Position numbers and translations under genes: made by a program
Assembly: GCF_016881005.1 (NCBI RefSeq)
Contig: NZ_JACOPV010000007.1
Coordinates: forward strand, 186,001-250,000
Direction: 5' to 3'
Source of the DNA: Pseudomonas arcuscaelestis
GTDB taxonomy: Bacteria; Pseudomonadota; Gammaproteobacteria; Pseudomonadales; Pseudomonadaceae
DNA length: 64,000 nucleotides
The notes under the pieces: generated by a model
The model's input: only the letters and a program-made list of their open reading frames with translations
The model's database searches: none
Told to the model about the DNA's origin: nothing
Shown here: in pieces, positions 38,929 to 50,505 of the stretch
Position numbering within the stretch: the stretch's first letter is position 1
Layout: every line of letters begins with the position of its first letter

Positions 38929-39975
38929 TCAGTTCAACGCATCAAGCAACGCTTGGTTCATCTCCGGTGTACCGATAGTAATGCGCAGGAATTGAGCTAT
39001 ACGCGATTGCTTGAAGTGACGCACGATTACCCCCTGCTCGCGCAGTTTTGCCGCCAATTCGCTGGCATCGTGCTGCGGATGGCGGGCAAAGATGAAGTTA
39101 GCGGCCGACGGCAGCACTTCAAAGCCACGCACAGTAAGTTCGCCCACCAGCGCTTGGCGACTGTCGATCACCTTGCGGCAGGTTTCATCGAAGTAGGTGC
39201 GATCGTCGAATGCCGCCGCAGCACCGACGATTGCCATGCGATCGAGCGGGTAGGAGTTGAAGCTGTTCTTGATCCGCTCCAGGGCCTCGATCAAGTCTGG
39301 ATGCCCTACCGCCAGGCCAACTCGCAGACCCGCCAGCGAACGCGACTTGGACAACGTCTGGGTGACCAGCAGGTTGTCGTAGCGATCCACCAGGCTGATT
39401 GCCGTCTCGCCACCGAAGTCGATATAGGCTTCATCGACAACCACTACCGAGTTGGGGCTAGCCTTGAGCAACTGCTCAATGGCATCAAGCGCCAACAGGC
39501 AGCCGGTAGGCGCGTTGGGGTTGGGAAAAATGATGCCGCCATTGGCTTTGGCGTAATCGTTCACACGAATCTGGAACTGCTCGTCCAGCGCAATCTGCTC
39601 GAAAGGAATGCCATAGAGGCCGCAGTAGACCGGATAGAAGCTGTAGCTGATGTCCGGGAACAGCAAGGGCGCGCCGTGCTGGAACAGGCCATGGAAAATG
39701 TGCGCCAGCACTTCATCCGAGCCGTTGCCCAGGAACACCTGGTTGCCTTCTACCCCGTAGTAGTTCGCCACCGCCTGCTTGAGCAGATCGCTGTTGGGAT
39801 CAGGGTAAAGGCGCAGATTGTCGTTCAACTCGCCACGCATCGCTTCAAGCGCCTTTGGCGATGGGCCATACGGGTTCTCATTGGTGTTGAGCTTGACCAG
39901 CCTGGCCAGTTTCGGTTGCTCACCCGGAACGTAAGGCACCAGGTCCTTGACGAAGGGGCTCCAGAATTTACTCAT
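38929..39975 (-). CDS. hisC: Histidinol-phosphate aminotransferase
   Basis: The 348-residue PLP enzyme converts imidazole-acetol phosphate to histidinol phosphate with glutamate as donor. The PLP lysine lies in [12 protein letters not shown], and the N-terminal [12 protein letters not shown] is typical. It starts two bases after the hisD stop, so hisG-hisD-hisC are read together on the minus strand. Pseudomonads may carry a second hisC elsewhere. The call is firm from motifs and context. Confidence 0.95.
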   Translation of the reverse strand: MSKFWSPFVKDLVPYVPGEQPKLARLVKLNTNENPYGPSPKALEAMRGELNDNLRLYPDPNSDLLKQAVANYYGVEGNQVFLGNGSDEVLAHIFHGLFQHGAPLLFPDISYSFYPVYCGLYGIPFEQIALDEQFQIRVNDYAKANGGIIFPNPNAPTGCLLALDAIEQLLKASPNSVVVVDEAYIDFGGETAISLVDRYDNLLVTQTLSKSRSLAGLRVGLAVGHPDLIEALERIKNSFNSYPLDRMAIVGAAAAFDDRTYFDETCRKVIDSRQALVGELTVRGFEVLPSAANFIFARHPQHDASELAAKLREQGVIVRHFKQSRIAQFLRITIGTPEMNQALLDALN

Positions 39976-39977
39976 GC

Positions 39978-41303
39978 TCAGTTCCCCTTTTTGTCTGCAA
40001 CGATGCGGTATTCGGCACTGCGGGCGTGGGCTGTCAGCGATTCGCCGCGCGCCAGGATCGACGCGGTGTGGCCGAGTTCCGATGCACCCTGCTCGGAGCA
40101 GAAGATGATCGACGAACGCTTCTGGAAGTCGTAGACCCCCAGTGGCGATGAGAATCGCGCGGTGCCCGAGGTAGGCAACACGTGGTTTGGCCCTGCGCAG
40201 TAGTCACCCAACGCTTCGCTGGTGTGGCGACCCATGAAGATCGCACCGGCGTGGCGAATCTGTGGAAGCCAGGCCTGTGGATCCGCTACCGAAAGTTCCA
40301 GGTGCTCGGGCGCGATACGGTTGGCCACTTCCATGGCCTGCTGCATGTCACGTACCTGGATCAGCGCACCGCGGCCGTTGATCGAGGTCTTGATGATCTC
40401 GGCACGTTCCATGGTTGGCAGCAGCTTGTCGATGCTCGCCGCAACTTTGTCGAGAAACGCGGCATCCGGGCTGACCAGAATGGACTGCGCGTCTTCGTCG
40501 TGCTCAGCCTGGGAGAACAGGTCCATGGCGATCCAGTCCGGATCGGTCTGGCCGTCACACACCACCAGGATCTCCGAAGGTCCGGCAATCATGTCGATGC
40601 CCACTTGGCCGAATACGTGGCGCTTGGCAGTCGCAACGTAGATGTTGCCGGGCCCGACCACCTTGTCCACCTGCGGCACGCTTTCGGTGCCATAGGCCAG
40701 CGCGGCTACCGCCTGCGCTCCACCAATGGTGAACACCCGATCGACCCCGGCAATACAGGCCGCCGCGAGCACCAGTTCGTTGACCTCACCGCGCGGGGTT
40801 GGCACCACCATGACTACTTCACCAACGCCGGCCACCTTGGCTGGAATCGCATTCATCAACACGGAGGAAGGATAGGATGCCTTGCCCCCCGGTACATAAA
40901 GGCCGGCGCGATCCAGTGGCGTGACCTTCTGCCCCAACACGGTACCGTCAGCTTCGGTGTAGCTCCAGGAGTCCTGCTTCTGCCGTTCGTGGTAGTTGCG
41001 CACGCGGCTGGCAGCTTTTTCCAGGGCATCGCGTTGGGCTTGGGTGATGCGAGTCAGAGCCAGCTCCAGGCGCTCACGACCGAGGATCAGGTCATCGATC
41101 GATTTGGCGTCTACGCCATCGAAACGCTGGGTAAATTCCACCAGTGCCGCATCACCGCGCTCACGTACAGCCTTGATGATGTCGAGCACACGCTGGTTGA
41201 CCGCATCGTCAGACACACTTTCCCAGCTCAACAGATGATCCAGATGTCGGGCGAAATCCGGGTCAGCGGCATTGAGTCGGGCAATTGCAGTGGACGTGGT
41301 CAT
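39978..41303 (-). CDS. hisD: Histidinol dehydrogenase
   Basis: The 441-residue zinc enzyme oxidises histidinol to histidine in two NAD-dependent steps, completing histidine synthesis. The signature [15 protein letters not shown] and the AGPSEILVV segment are present. The ATG at 41303 gives the usual length ([17 protein letters not shown]), whereas the longer open frame begins in the spacer to hisG. A hairpin lies between hisG and hisD, which may set their relative levels. Confidence 0.96.
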   Translation of the reverse strand: MTTSTAIARLNAADPDFARHLDHLLSWESVSDDAVNQRVLDIIKAVRERGDAALVEFTQRFDGVDAKSIDDLILGRERLELALTRITQAQRDALEKAASRVRNYHERQKQDSWSYTEADGTVLGQKVTPLDRAGLYVPGGKASYPSSVLMNAIPAKVAGVGEVVMVVPTPRGEVNELVLAAACIAGVDRVFTIGGAQAVAALAYGTESVPQVDKVVGPGNIYVATAKRHVFGQVGIDMIAGPSEILVVCDGQTDPDWIAMDLFSQAEHDEDAQSILVSPDAAFLDKVAASIDKLLPTMERAEIIKTSINGRGALIQVRDMQQAMEVANRIAPEHLELSVADPQAWLPQIRHAGAIFMGRHTSEALGDYCAGPNHVLPTSGTARFSSPLGVYDFQKRSSIIFCSEQGASELGHTASILARGESLTAHARSAEYRIVADKKGN

Positions 41304-41401
41304 AGCGAGGGCCTCAATAAATGGCGATTGCTCAGGCACCCTAAGCTACCAGTCCATCCGCGCGGGCACCCGAGAAAATTGGCTATGACGCGGATAGACG
41401 G

Positions 41402-41422
41402 GCGCGACAGCGAAGGTCGCGC
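41402..41422 (-). other. Hairpin between hisG and hisD
   Basis: GCGCGAC, loop AGCGAAG, GTCGCGC forms a perfect seven-base-pair stem eight bases after the hisG stop in the 126-base spacer to hisD. No T-run follows on the minus strand, so full termination is unlikely. Confidence 0.45.
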
Positions 41423-41429
41423 GCAGAGG

Positions 41430-42065
41430 TCAGCCGCGGTGTCGCGATTCGACAGCCTGGCGCAGGGTGTCGATCAGGCTTTGGATGCGGGCATGCTGCA
41501 TCTTCATCGAAGCCTTGTTGACCACCAGCCGGGAGCTGATGGTGGCAATCATTTCCTGGGGTTCCAGGCCATTGGCGCGCAGTGTGTTGCCGGTATCGAC
41601 GACGTCGATGATCTTGTCAGCCAGGCCGATCAGCGGCGCCAGCTCCATCGAACCATACAATTTGATGATATCGACCTGACGGCCTTGCTCGGCATAGTAG
41701 CGCTTGGCAACGTTGACGAACTTGGTCGCCACGCGCAGCCGGCCCTTTGGCTCGGGGGCGCCGATTGCGCCGGCAGTCATCAGCTTGCACTGGGCAATCT
41801 GCAGGTCCAGCGGCTCATAGAGACCCTGGCCGCCGTACTCCATCAGCACGTCCTTGCCGGCCACACCCAGATCGGCGGCGCCATGCTCGACATAGGTCGG
41901 CACGTCGGTAGCCCGTACGATCAACAGGCGTACATCGTCCTGCGTCGTAGGAATGATCAGCTTGCGGCTCTTGTCCGGGTTTTCGGTCGGAACAATACCC
42001 GCTTCCGCCAGCAGTGGCAGGGTATCGTCGAGAATCCGACCTTTGGATAGCGCGATGGTCAACAT
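41430..42065 (-). CDS. hisG: ATP phosphoribosyltransferase, short form
   Basis: The 211-residue enzyme catalyses the first step of histidine synthesis, joining ATP and PRPP. It is the short HisG form, which lacks the C-terminal regulatory domain and needs the HisZ subunit (encoded elsewhere in pseudomonads) for activity and feedback control. [19 protein letters not shown], the [11 protein letters not shown] segment and the [12 protein letters not shown] phosphate loop identify it. It heads the hisG-hisD-hisC group and follows murA. Confidence 0.95.
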   Translation of the reverse strand: MLTIALSKGRILDDTLPLLAEAGIVPTENPDKSRKLIIPTTQDDVRLLIVRATDVPTYVEHGAADLGVAGKDVLMEYGGQGLYEPLDLQIAQCKLMTAGAIGAPEPKGRLRVATKFVNVAKRYYAEQGRQVDIIKLYGSMELAPLIGLADKIIDVVDTGNTLRANGLEPQEMIATISSRLVVNKASMKMQHARIQSLIDTLRQAVESRHRG

Positions 42066-42172
42066 GGGAAACGTCGGTCCTTATGCGGCTACAGCCGGCC
42101 GGACCTGAGTTGGCCCGACCGCATTCAATTCGGTGCAGCAATTGGCTGGCGCGTCCCTGCGCCGATAACAGA

Positions 42173-43456
<1,284 letters not shown>

Positions 43457-43462
43457 TTAGGC

Positions 43463-43702
43463 TCAGTTGCGCTCAGCCCAGGCTGCGCTGCTGAAAAATT
43501 TCATGGTTACCGCATGGATGCTGCCATCGGTGATCCACGGATTAAGATGAGCATAGATCTGCTGCTGACGCTTGACCGGGCTCAGGGCCGCCAACTCGTC
43601 GCTGATCACGTTCAACTGGAAGTTGCAGCCTTCGCCTTCAACTTCGACCCGGGTTCCCGGCAACTTTTCTTCAAGGAAGTTCTTAACTTCTACGGCCTGC
43701 AT
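43463..43702 (-). CDS. ibaG: BolA-family protein IbaG
   Basis: The 79-residue protein is a BolA-like partner of monothiol glutaredoxins, involved in iron-sulfur and stress physiology; in E. coli IbaG (YrbA) lies between the mla genes and murA exactly as here. The KH-like fold is recognisable and the C-terminal HAVTMKFFS holds the conserved histidine. The ATG at 43702 (MQAVEVKNFLEE) is chosen over the far longer open frame, which runs through a terminator. Confidence 0.92.
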   Translation of the reverse strand: MQAVEVKNFLEEKLPGTRVEVEGEGCNFQLNVISDELAALSPVKRQQQIYAHLNPWITDGSIHAVTMKFFSSAAWAERN

Positions 43703-43747
43703 GCTCAACCTCAATCGGCGCCCTGTGCGCGCGGGTCGGCCATCATA

Positions 43748-43800
43748 CAAAAAAGCCCCTCGCCTGCGAACCCCGTAAACGGAGACTCTGACAGAGGGGC
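43748..43800 (-). terminator. Terminator of the mla operon (minus strand)
   Basis: On the minus strand GCCCCTC (43794-43800) pairs with GAGGGGC (43755-43761) across a 32-base loop, followed by a run of T residues (A-run at 43749-43754 on the plus strand). It separates the mla operon from ibaG-murA. Confidence 0.7.
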
Positions 43801-43817
43801 CAGTTATTGGCTGGCGA

Positions 43818-44123
43818 TCATTGACCGACCAGCACCTCATCGAGGTCGTAAACCTCGGCGATTTCACGCATGTCCTGTGGCATCGCACGCAACTCGACAG
43901 CCTTGCCGGCCGCTTTGCCATCGCGCATGAACGCCAGCAACAGCGACAGTCCGACGCTGCTCGATTTCTCTACCCTGGAACAATCGAGCACCAGGCTTTC
44001 AGCCTTGCAAGCTGCAATCAAAGCCTCGCCTTCCTTGCGCAAGGCTGGACCGCTGCGGTAGTCCAGTACCCCGGCCAGGCTGAGCACGCCGGGCTCGCTC
44101 ATGGTTACGGCGCTATCACTCAT
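43818..44123 (-). CDS. mlaB: STAS-domain protein MlaB
   Basis: The 101-residue STAS-domain protein binds and stabilises the MlaF ATPase in the MlaFEDB complex, which moves phospholipids between outer and inner membranes. The segment CSRVEKSSSVGLSLLLAFM holds the STAS core with its serine/threonine-type site. It is the last gene of mlaFEDCB. Its ATG overlaps the mlaC stop (ATGA), so the two are translationally coupled. Confidence 0.93.
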   Translation of the reverse strand: MSDSAVTMSEPGVLSLAGVLDYRSGPALRKEGEALIAACKAESLVLDCSRVEKSSSVGLSLLLAFMRDGKAAGKAVELRAMPQDMREIAEVYDLDEVLVGQ

Positions 44124-44770
44124 TGTGCTTGCTTCTCGACTGCGTCGTCGGCAGTTTCCTTGGCCTTGGCCACTTCACCTGCCCAGCCATTGATGGTCTT
44201 GTCCAGGTCGTTGCCATTACGGTTCATGGCATCGGCGAATTGGTCACGGAACAGTTTGCCGATGTTGATGCCGTTGACGATGACATTACGCACTTTCCAT
44301 TCGCCACCCAGCTTAGTCATGGTGTAGGACACCGGATAGACGGCGCCATTATTGCCCTTGACCGTCATGTCGACGCTGGCACGATCATCACCGTCAAGCT
44401 TGGCATTGCCGACGGTAATGCCCTGGTTGTTGTACTCGAGCAGGGCGTTGCCATAGAACTGCATCAGGCTGCGCTTGAAGTTTTCCTGGAAGCGCTGCAT
44501 CTGCTCCGGGGTAGCCTTGCGCGAATACTTGACGGTCATGATGCTTTTCGAAATACCGTCGGCGTCCACAACCGGACCCAGGTTGGCATTGAGCGCATCG
44601 TAGAACGCACTTGGGTTGGCCTTGTACTGCTCCTTGTTGGCCTTCAGATCAGCCAGCAATTGATTGGTGGTGCCCTGAATCACCTCTTTGGGTGACTGGG
44701 CAGCCGCGCCAGCCATCAACGGCAGCGCCGCCAAAATAACCAGCAAACCGCGTCGCAGGATAGAAATCAT
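44120..44770 (-). CDS. mlaC: Periplasmic phospholipid carrier MlaC
   Basis: The 216-residue protein is the periplasmic carrier of the Mla pathway. It has a signal peptide (RRGLLVILAALPLMAGAAA) and the Ttg2D-like fold. It is known in P. putida as part of the Ttg2 (toluene tolerance) system. The order mlaF-mlaE-mlaD-mlaC-mlaB is the standard one. Its start lies nine bases after the mlaD stop. Confidence 0.95.
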   Translation of the reverse strand: MISILRRGLLVILAALPLMAGAAAQSPKEVIQGTTNQLLADLKANKEQYKANPSAFYDALNANLGPVVDADGISKSIMTVKYSRKATPEQMQRFQENFKRSLMQFYGNALLEYNNQGITVGNAKLDGDDRASVDMTVKGNNGAVYPVSYTMTKLGGEWKVRNVIVNGINIGKLFRDQFADAMNRNGNDLDKTINGWAGEVAKAKETADDAVEKQAQ

Positions 44771-44779
44771 GGAAACCCC

Positions 44780-45247
44780 TTATTTAGCTTCTTTGCCAAC
44801 GGTATTGAGCAGGAACTTGCCAATCAGATCTTCCAGCACCAGCGCCGACTGCGTGTCATGGATGGTCGAACCATCCTTGAGTACTGCATCTTCGCCGCCC
44901 ACGCTGATCCCGATGTACTTCTCGCCGAGCAACCCAGCGGTGAGGATAGATGCAGTGGAGTCGGTAGGCAGGTTGTCTACGCGTTTTTCCAGTTGCAGCG
45001 TCACTCGACCGGTATAGGTGTCACGGTCCAGATCGATGGCTGTGACCTTACCGATGGTTACACCGGCCATGGTCACTTTAGCTCTGACCGTCAAACCGGC
45101 GATATTGTCGAAATTTGCATAAACTTTATAGGTATCGCTGCTCGGGCTCGCCGACAGGCCACTGACACGCAGGGCCAGCAGAATCAGCGCCAGGATCCCG
45201 GCCAGGAGGAACAGGCCGACACCGATTTCCAGGGTGCGGTTTTGCAT
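44780..45247 (-). CDS. mlaD: MCE-domain lipid transport protein MlaD
   Basis: The 155-residue protein has one N-terminal membrane segment (LEIGVGLFLLAGILALILLAL) and a periplasmic MCE domain (SDTYKVYANFDNIAGLTVRAKVTMAGV region) that forms the hexameric lipid channel on MlaE. It overlaps the mlaE stop by one base. The length matches the family. It is the Ttg2C equivalent of P. putida. Confidence 0.95.
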   Translation of the reverse strand: MQNRTLEIGVGLFLLAGILALILLALRVSGLSASPSSDTYKVYANFDNIAGLTVRAKVTMAGVTIGKVTAIDLDRDTYTGRVTLQLEKRVDNLPTDSTASILTAGLLGEKYIGISVGGEDAVLKDGSTIHDTQSALVLEDLIGKFLLNTVGKEAK

Positions 45248-46044
45248 CAGAAATCTCCAAACATCAAGGCGGTCAGAATAAAGTCCAGACCCAGGACTGC
45301 CAACGAGGCATAGACCACGGTCTTGGTAGTGGCACGACTGATCCCCTCTGACGTGGGCTCGCAGTCATAACCTTGGAATACGGCAATCCAGGTAACAACG
45401 AAGGCAAAAACAATACTTTTGATCACGCCATTGAGCACGTCATCGGTAAACGACACGCTATTTTGCATGTTCGCCCAGAACGAGCCTTCATAGACGCCCA
45501 GCCAGTCGACTGCCACCCACGACCCACCCCAGATTCCCACCACGCTGAAAATCAGCGCCAGCAATGGCAGCGAGATGAAGCCAGCCCATAGCCGCGGGGC
45601 AACAATGTACTTGAGCGGATCAACACCGATCATTTCCAGGCTGGACAACTGCTCGGTGGACTTCATGTTGCCGATTTCGGCGGTAAGCGCCGAACCGGCC
45701 CGCCCGGCGAACAACAGCGCAGTGACCACCGGACCCAGCTCTCGCAGCAGGGTCAAGGCAACCATCTGCCCCACCGCCTGTTCCGAGCCGTACTTGGTCA
45801 GAATACTGAAGCCCTGCAGCGCCAGCACCATGCCGATGAACACACCGGATACGACGATAATCGCCAGCGACAGGACGCCGACCGAATAAAGTTGCCTGAC
45901 CAGCAGTTGAAAACCGCCGCCAGTCCCACTGCGCCCTACCAGAGAATGCAGGAGGAACAGGAACGAGCGGCCGAGTATCGCCAGCACATCGATGGCCGAA
46001 CGGCCAAAGCGGCGAATACGTTCGAGTAAAGATTTTCTGCGCAT
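45247..46044 (-). CDS. mlaE: Lipid ABC transporter permease MlaE
   Basis: The 265-residue inner-membrane permease forms the lipid-handling core of MlaFEDB. It has five to six hydrophobic segments and the conserved [29 protein letters not shown] stretch of the MlaE family. The ATG at 46044 shares its A with the mlaF stop (TGATG), which couples their translation; the earlier TTG codon is less likely. It is the Ttg2B equivalent. Confidence 0.95.
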   Translation of the reverse strand: MRRKSLLERIRRFGRSAIDVLAILGRSFLFLLHSLVGRSGTGGGFQLLVRQLYSVGVLSLAIIVVSGVFIGMVLALQGFSILTKYGSEQAVGQMVALTLLRELGPVVTALLFAGRAGSALTAEIGNMKSTEQLSSLEMIGVDPLKYIVAPRLWAGFISLPLLALIFSVVGIWGGSWVAVDWLGVYEGSFWANMQNSVSFTDDVLNGVIKSIVFAFVVTWIAVFQGYDCEPTSEGISRATTKTVVYASLAVLGLDFILTALMFGDF

Positions 46045-46853
46045 CAACGCTTCCCCAGAAGATCGGCGCGGTAATCCGGCGCAGGAAAGTGAAAGGGCAC
46101 CGGGCCATCCGGGTCGCCTTTCATGAATTGACGAATGCGCGGGTTATCCGACCCCATCAGCTCATCCGGTGTACCCTGACCAAGCACCTGGCCATCACCC
46201 ACCACGTAAATGTAGTCGGCAATACTGGCTGTTTCGGCCAGATCATGGGACACCACGATGCTGGTAATGCCCAACGCATCGTTGAGCAAACGGATCAGGC
46301 GCACCAGAACGCCCATGGCAATCGGATCCTGACCGACGAAGGGTTCGTCATACATGAGGATTTGCGGGTCCAGAGCGATGGCACGCGCCAAGGCCACACG
46401 ACGTTTCATGCCACCGGACAGCTCGTCAGGCATCAATTCGATTGCACCGCGCAAGCCGACGGCCTGTAGCTTCATCAAGACGATATCGCGAATCATCTCG
46501 TCAGACAGCTTGGTGTGCACCCGCAGCGGAAACGCGACGTTCTCGAATACATCGAGATCCGTAAACAGCGCACCACTTTGAAACAGCACCCCCATTTGCT
46601 TGCGCGCATCGAACAGATCGCTGCGCGACAGCGTCGGCAGATTCTGACCGGCAACCCAGACTTCACCGCTGCTCGGACGCAGCTGTGCGCCCATCAGACG
46701 CAACAGTGTGGTCTTGCCGCACCCGGAAGGACCCATGATGCCGGTAACCTTGCCGCGGGGAATGCGTATATCGACATTATTGAAGATGCTGCGCGAACCG
46801 CGCTTGAAGGACAGGCCCTTCAATTCGACCGCGTAGGCGTTATCAACGCTCAT
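46044..46853 (-). CDS. mlaF: Lipid ABC transporter ATPase MlaF
   Basis: The 269-residue ATPase powers retrograde phospholipid transport that keeps the outer leaflet of the outer membrane free of phospholipid. Walker A is GPSGCGKT at 41-48, the ABC signature is LSGGM in [10 protein letters not shown], and Walker B is in [10 protein letters not shown]. It is the first gene of the mla operon, whose promoter must lie in the 245-base gap to kdsD. It is the Ttg2A equivalent of P. putida, linked to solvent tolerance. Confidence 0.96.
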   Translation of the reverse strand: MSVDNAYAVELKGLSFKRGSRSIFNNVDIRIPRGKVTGIMGPSGCGKTTLLRLMGAQLRPSSGEVWVAGQNLPTLSRSDLFDARKQMGVLFQSGALFTDLDVFENVAFPLRVHTKLSDEMIRDIVLMKLQAVGLRGAIELMPDELSGGMKRRVALARAIALDPQILMYDEPFVGQDPIAMGVLVRLIRLLNDALGITSIVVSHDLAETASIADYIYVVGDGQVLGQGTPDELMGSDNPRIRQFMKGDPDGPVPFHFPAPDYRADLLGKR

Positions 46854-47098
46854 CTAAACTCCTTGCGATGCACCCTTTTCACTCAGACGCGCGCCCCCTT
46901 CATGGAGGCACGAACGCCCGGAGCGGGCCGAACAGGCGGCGAACTATAGCATCGCTGATAGCGGCGCCCCAAGGCCGCCGCTGTGCTTGTTCAGCTACGG
47001 TTAAGGTTAATGAGCGAATGTATGACAATCACAAGGTGAGGGTTTTGCGCATTACCGCTATAATCGCCGCCTTTTCATCAGGCAATCCGATTTTCGAC
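46854..47098. promoter_or_regulatory. Divergent promoter region between mlaF and kdsD
   Basis: This 245-base GC-rich gap separates the two envelope operons. A TATAAT hexamer at 47059-47064 is a good -10 for kdsD, though its -35 is poor. TATAGT on the minus strand at 46943-46948 is a possible -10 for mla. A direct repeat TTAAGGTTAA lies near 47001. No sigma-factor-specific motif is clear. Confidence 0.45.
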
Positions 47099-48073
47099 AT
47101 GAGCCAATCCAGCGACCTGATCCAATCCGCGCAACGCACCATCCGTTTCGAACTCGAAGCGGTTGAGGGCTTGCTGGCCCACATCGACGCCGATTTCGTC
47201 AAGGCCTGCGAGCTGATCCTGGTCAGCAAAGGCCGAGTGGTAGTGGTCGGCATGGGCAAGTCTGGGCATATCGGCAACAAGATCGCCGCCACCCTGGCAA
47301 GTACTGGCACCCCGGCATTCTTCGTGCACCCGGCTGAGGCCAGCCACGGTGACATGGGCATGATCACGCGTGACGACGTCATCCTCGCCCTGTCCAATTC
47401 CGGATCTACCGCCGAAATCGTTACCCTGCTGCCGTTGATCAAACGCCTGGGCATCCAGCTGATCAGCCTCACCGGCAACCCGGACTCGCCCCTGGCCAAG
47501 GCTGCGGAAGTCAATCTTGATGCTCGCGTCGCCCAGGAGGCCTGCCCGCTCAATCTTGCACCGACGTCCTCGACGACCGCCGCGTTGGTATTGGGCGACG
47601 CCCTGGCCATTGCACTGCTCGAAGCGCGCGGTTTCACCGCTGAAGACTTCGCGTTCTCACACCCGGGCGGCGCCCTGGGGCGGCGACTGCTGCTGAAGGT
47701 CGAAAACGTCATGCACGCAGGCGAGGAATTGCCCCATGTGCAACGCGGTACCCTGCTCAAGGACGCGCTTCTTGAAATGTCTCGAAAAGGTTTGGGCATG
47801 ACGGTGGTGCTCGAAGCCGACGGACGGTTGGCCGGGATCTTCACCGACGGTGACTTGCGCCGCAGCCTGGATCGCAGCATCGATGTGCACACAACCCTGA
47901 TCGAAGACGTCATGACTGCTCATGGCAAGACTGCCCGCGCCGAGATGCTCGCTGCCGAGGCACTGAAAATCATGGAAGACCACAAGATCAGCGCCCTGGT
48001 GGTGATCGACAAGGACCAGCGCCCGGTTGGCGCCCTGAACATGCACGATCTGTTGCGTGCGGGAGTGATGTAA
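47099..48073 (+). CDS. kdsD: Arabinose-5-phosphate isomerase
   Basis: The 324-residue enzyme interconverts ribulose 5-phosphate and arabinose 5-phosphate, the first step to Kdo for the LPS core. It has an N-terminal SIS sugar-isomerase domain (about 40-175, with GMGKSGHIGNKIAATLASTG) and two CBS repeats (about 205-324). The ATG at 47099 is preferred to the longer frame because it gives the family N-terminus. Its stop directly abuts the kdsC start. Confidence 0.96.
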   Translation: MSQSSDLIQSAQRTIRFELEAVEGLLAHIDADFVKACELILVSKGRVVVVGMGKSGHIGNKIAATLASTGTPAFFVHPAEASHGDMGMITRDDVILALSNSGSTAEIVTLLPLIKRLGIQLISLTGNPDSPLAKAAEVNLDARVAQEACPLNLAPTSSTTAALVLGDALAIALLEARGFTAEDFAFSHPGGALGRRLLLKVENVMHAGEELPHVQRGTLLKDALLEMSRKGLGMTVVLEADGRLAGIFTDGDLRRSLDRSIDVHTTLIEDVMTAHGKTARAEMLAAEALKIMEDHKISALVVIDKDQRPVGALNMHDLLRAGVM

Positions 48074-48598
48074 ATGAGCCAGGACCTGCTTCAACGTGGC
48101 AAAGCCATCAAGCTCGCCGTATTCGACGTTGATGGTGTCTTGACCGATGGGCGCTTGTATTTCCTCGAAGATGGCAGCGAGTTCAAGACATTCAACACCC
48201 TCGACGGCCAAGGCATTAAAATGCTCATGGCCTCGGGCGTTACCACCGCAATCATTAGTGGGCGCAAGACCCCAGTCGTCGAACGCCGGGCCAAGAACCT
48301 CGGTATTCCTCACCTGTATCAAGGCCGCGAAGATAAAATGGTGGTGCTGGACGAACTTCTTGGCCAACTCAACCTAAGCTATGAACAGGTCGCCTATCTG
48401 GGCGACGACCTGCCCGACCTGCCGGTGATCCGGCGCGTCGGCCTGGGCATGGCAGTGGCCAATGCCGCAGCCTTCGTACGCGAGCACGCCCACGGGATTA
48501 CCAAGGCCCGTGGCGGTGAAGGCGCCGCCCGAGAGTTCTGTGAGTTGATCCTGCAAGCCCAGGGCAATCTCGATGCGGCCAATGCCAATTACCTGTAG
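48074..48598 (+). CDS. kdsC: Kdo-8-phosphate phosphatase
   Basis: The 174-residue HAD-family phosphatase removes phosphate from Kdo-8-phosphate. The nucleophile and acid/base aspartates are Asp18 and Asp20 in VFDVDGVLTDG, and the metal aspartates lie in YLGDDLPDLPV. It lacks a cap domain, as usual for the KdsC tetramer. It starts immediately after the kdsD stop, and lptC follows after eight bases. Confidence 0.96.
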   Translation: MSQDLLQRGKAIKLAVFDVDGVLTDGRLYFLEDGSEFKTFNTLDGQGIKMLMASGVTTAIISGRKTPVVERRAKNLGIPHLYQGREDKMVVLDELLGQLNLSYEQVAYLGDDLPDLPVIRRVGLGMAVANAAAFVREHAHGITKARGGEGAAREFCELILQAQGNLDAANANYL

Positions 48599-48606
48599 AG
48601 CGACAC

Positions 48607-49179
48607 ATGTTCAGTAAAAAGATTCGAACCATTGCGCTGTTCAGTGTGATAGCCGCCTTGCTGGTGGCGGTCGGCTACTGGAACATCAGCCCCGAAAGCT
48701 TCCTCGACAAGCCCCAGGCGACCGTCGACAAGAATGCAATCGATTACTACGCCACCAACGCCCACAGCGTGCAGTTCCTGCCAGATGGCAAAATGCAGTA
48801 CGAGATGACCGCAGACAAGGTCGAGCATCTCATGGTCAGTGAAGTGACCCTGCTGACCAAGCCGGACCTGCAGATGTATCGCGGTACCACCTACCCTTGG
48901 CATGTGCAAAGTGAAAAGGGCGAGGTCAACCCTGACGGCACTGAAGTGGAACTGATCGACTCGGTACGGGTTGCCCGTACCGATGAAAAGAACCGCACCA
49001 TGATCATTACCAGCAGTCGCATGACCGTATTCCCGCAGAAGCAATATGCTCAAACCGAGCAAGCCGTTAGAATCGACGGCGCCGGTGGCGTTACTACGGG
49101 CAATGGAATGAAAGCGTATTTGAAAGAAGGCAGGATGGACCTGCTTTCTAACGTAAGAGGACAGTATGAGGCTCGTTAA
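48607..49179 (+). CDS. lptC: LPS bridge protein LptC
   Basis: The 190-residue bitopic protein passes lipopolysaccharide from LptB2FG to LptA. It has one N-terminal membrane segment (IALFSVIAALLVAVGYW) and a periplasmic beta-jellyroll. Its last 14 bases overlap lptA, so translation is coupled. It lies in the conserved kdsD-kdsC-lptC-lptA-lptB order. Confidence 0.93.
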   Translation: MFSKKIRTIALFSVIAALLVAVGYWNISPESFLDKPQATVDKNAIDYYATNAHSVQFLPDGKMQYEMTADKVEHLMVSEVTLLTKPDLQMYRGTTYPWHVQSEKGEVNPDGTEVELIDSVRVARTDEKNRTMIITSSRMTVFPQKQYAQTEQAVRIDGAGGVTTGNGMKAYLKEGRMDLLSNVRGQYEAR

Positions 49180-49690
49180 AACCCTCCCCTTTTTGCTCAG
49201 CCTGAGCGCAGCACTGGGAAGCGCGAGCGCCTGGGCCCTGCCGAACGACCGCGATCAGCCTATTCGCATCCAGGCCGACAACGCGCACCTGGATGACAAG
49301 AAAGGCGTAGCCACCTATACCGGCGACGTCATCATCACTCAAGGGTCGATGATGATCAAAGGCAATACCGTAACCATCACGCGCGCCCAATCCGGCGACA
49401 TCGACGTGGTTACTTCGGTGGGCAACCTGGCCTACTTCGAGCAGCAACAAAGCGCCGCCAAGCCCGACAAGATGCAAGGCTATGCCGTGACCATCCAGTA
49501 CCAGGCGCAAAAAGACCTGGTCGTGCTGACCGACCGCGCCAAGGTGATCAACGAAGGCAATACCACCGAAGGCGAGAAGATCGTCTACAACACCAAGTCC
49601 CAAGTAGCGACTGCCGGTCGTGGCGGCAACGTGACCACACCGCGCCAACGTATCGACATGGTGATCCAGCCGAAGAAGAAGGCCGAGTAA
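49166..49690 (+). CDS. lptA: Periplasmic LPS bridge protein LptA
   Basis: The 174-residue protein polymerises into the periplasmic bridge for lipopolysaccharide between LptC and LptD. A signal peptide (KTLPFLLSLSAALGSASAWA) precedes the OstA-type jellyroll, recognisable from PIRIQADNAHLDDKKGVATYTG. The stop is directly followed by the lptB ATG. The start overlaps lptC. Confidence 0.95.
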   Translation: MRLVKTLPFLLSLSAALGSASAWALPNDRDQPIRIQADNAHLDDKKGVATYTGDVIITQGSMMIKGNTVTITRAQSGDIDVVTSVGNLAYFEQQQSAAKPDKMQGYAVTIQYQAQKDLVVLTDRAKVINEGNTTEGEKIVYNTKSQVATAGRGGNVTTPRQRIDMVIQPKKKAE

Positions 49691-50416
49691 ATGGCGACCC
49701 TCAAAGCTCAGCACCTGGCCAAGAGCTACAAGAGCCGACAAGTGGTACGCGACGTCAGCCTGTCTATCGACAGCGGCCAGATCGTCGGCCTGCTAGGCCC
49801 TAACGGCGCCGGCAAGACCACCTGCTTCTACATGATCGTCGGCCTGGTCCAGGCCGATCAGGGCCGCGTCCTGATCGACGACCTGGATGTCAGCCACCAG
49901 CCCATGCACGGCCGCGCCCGCGCAGGCATTGGCTACCTGCCGCAAGAAGCATCGATCTTTCGCAAGCTTTCGGTTGCCGACAACATCATGGCGATCCTCG
50001 AGACCCGCAAGGACCTCGACGCCGCCGGACGTCGCAAAGAGCTGGAAAGCCTGCTGCAGGAATTTCACATCAGCCACATTCGCGACAACCTTGGCATGAG
50101 CCTTTCCGGTGGCGAACGTCGCCGCGTGGAAATCGCCCGCGCCCTGGCTACCGCGCCTAAATTCATCCTGCTCGATGAACCCTTTGCCGGTGTCGACCCG
50201 ATTTCGGTCGGTGACATCAAGCAGATCATCCACCACCTCAAGGCCAAGGGTATCGGTGTATTGATCACCGACCACAACGTCCGCGAGACCCTGGATATCT
50301 GCGAAACAGCTTACATCGTCAATGATGGTCAACTGATTGCCGAAGGCGACGCAGAGACTATCCTGGCCAACGACCTGGTCAAAGAGGTCTACCTGGGCCA
50401 CGAGTTCCGCTTGTAA
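49691..50416 (+). CDS. lptB: LPS export ATPase LptB
   Basis: The 241-residue ABC ATPase drives LPS extraction by LptF and LptG, which are encoded at 25-27 kb. Walker A is GPNGAGKT at 36-43, the signature is LSGGERRR, and Walker B is [10 protein letters not shown]. It starts one base after the lptA stop. rpoN follows after a 178-base gap, a conserved gammaproteobacterial neighbourhood. Confidence 0.96.
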   Translation: MATLKAQHLAKSYKSRQVVRDVSLSIDSGQIVGLLGPNGAGKTTCFYMIVGLVQADQGRVLIDDLDVSHQPMHGRARAGIGYLPQEASIFRKLSVADNIMAILETRKDLDAAGRRKELESLLQEFHISHIRDNLGMSLSGGERRRVEIARALATAPKFILLDEPFAGVDPISVGDIKQIIHHLKAKGIGVLITDHNVRETLDICETAYIVNDGQLIAEGDAETILANDLVKEVYLGHEFRL

Positions 50417-50505
50417 GTTCGATGCGACCAGCATTTGCCATGGGCTGCTGATCCGGTGAAATCCGGCTTAATTGATACGGCACCCTAGGCAAACGCTCCA
50501 ATTTC

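Noticed and set aside
40182..42050. 622-codon open frame antisense to hisD and hisG
   Set aside because: It spans two genuine his genes and their spacer on the other strand and shows no protein family features.
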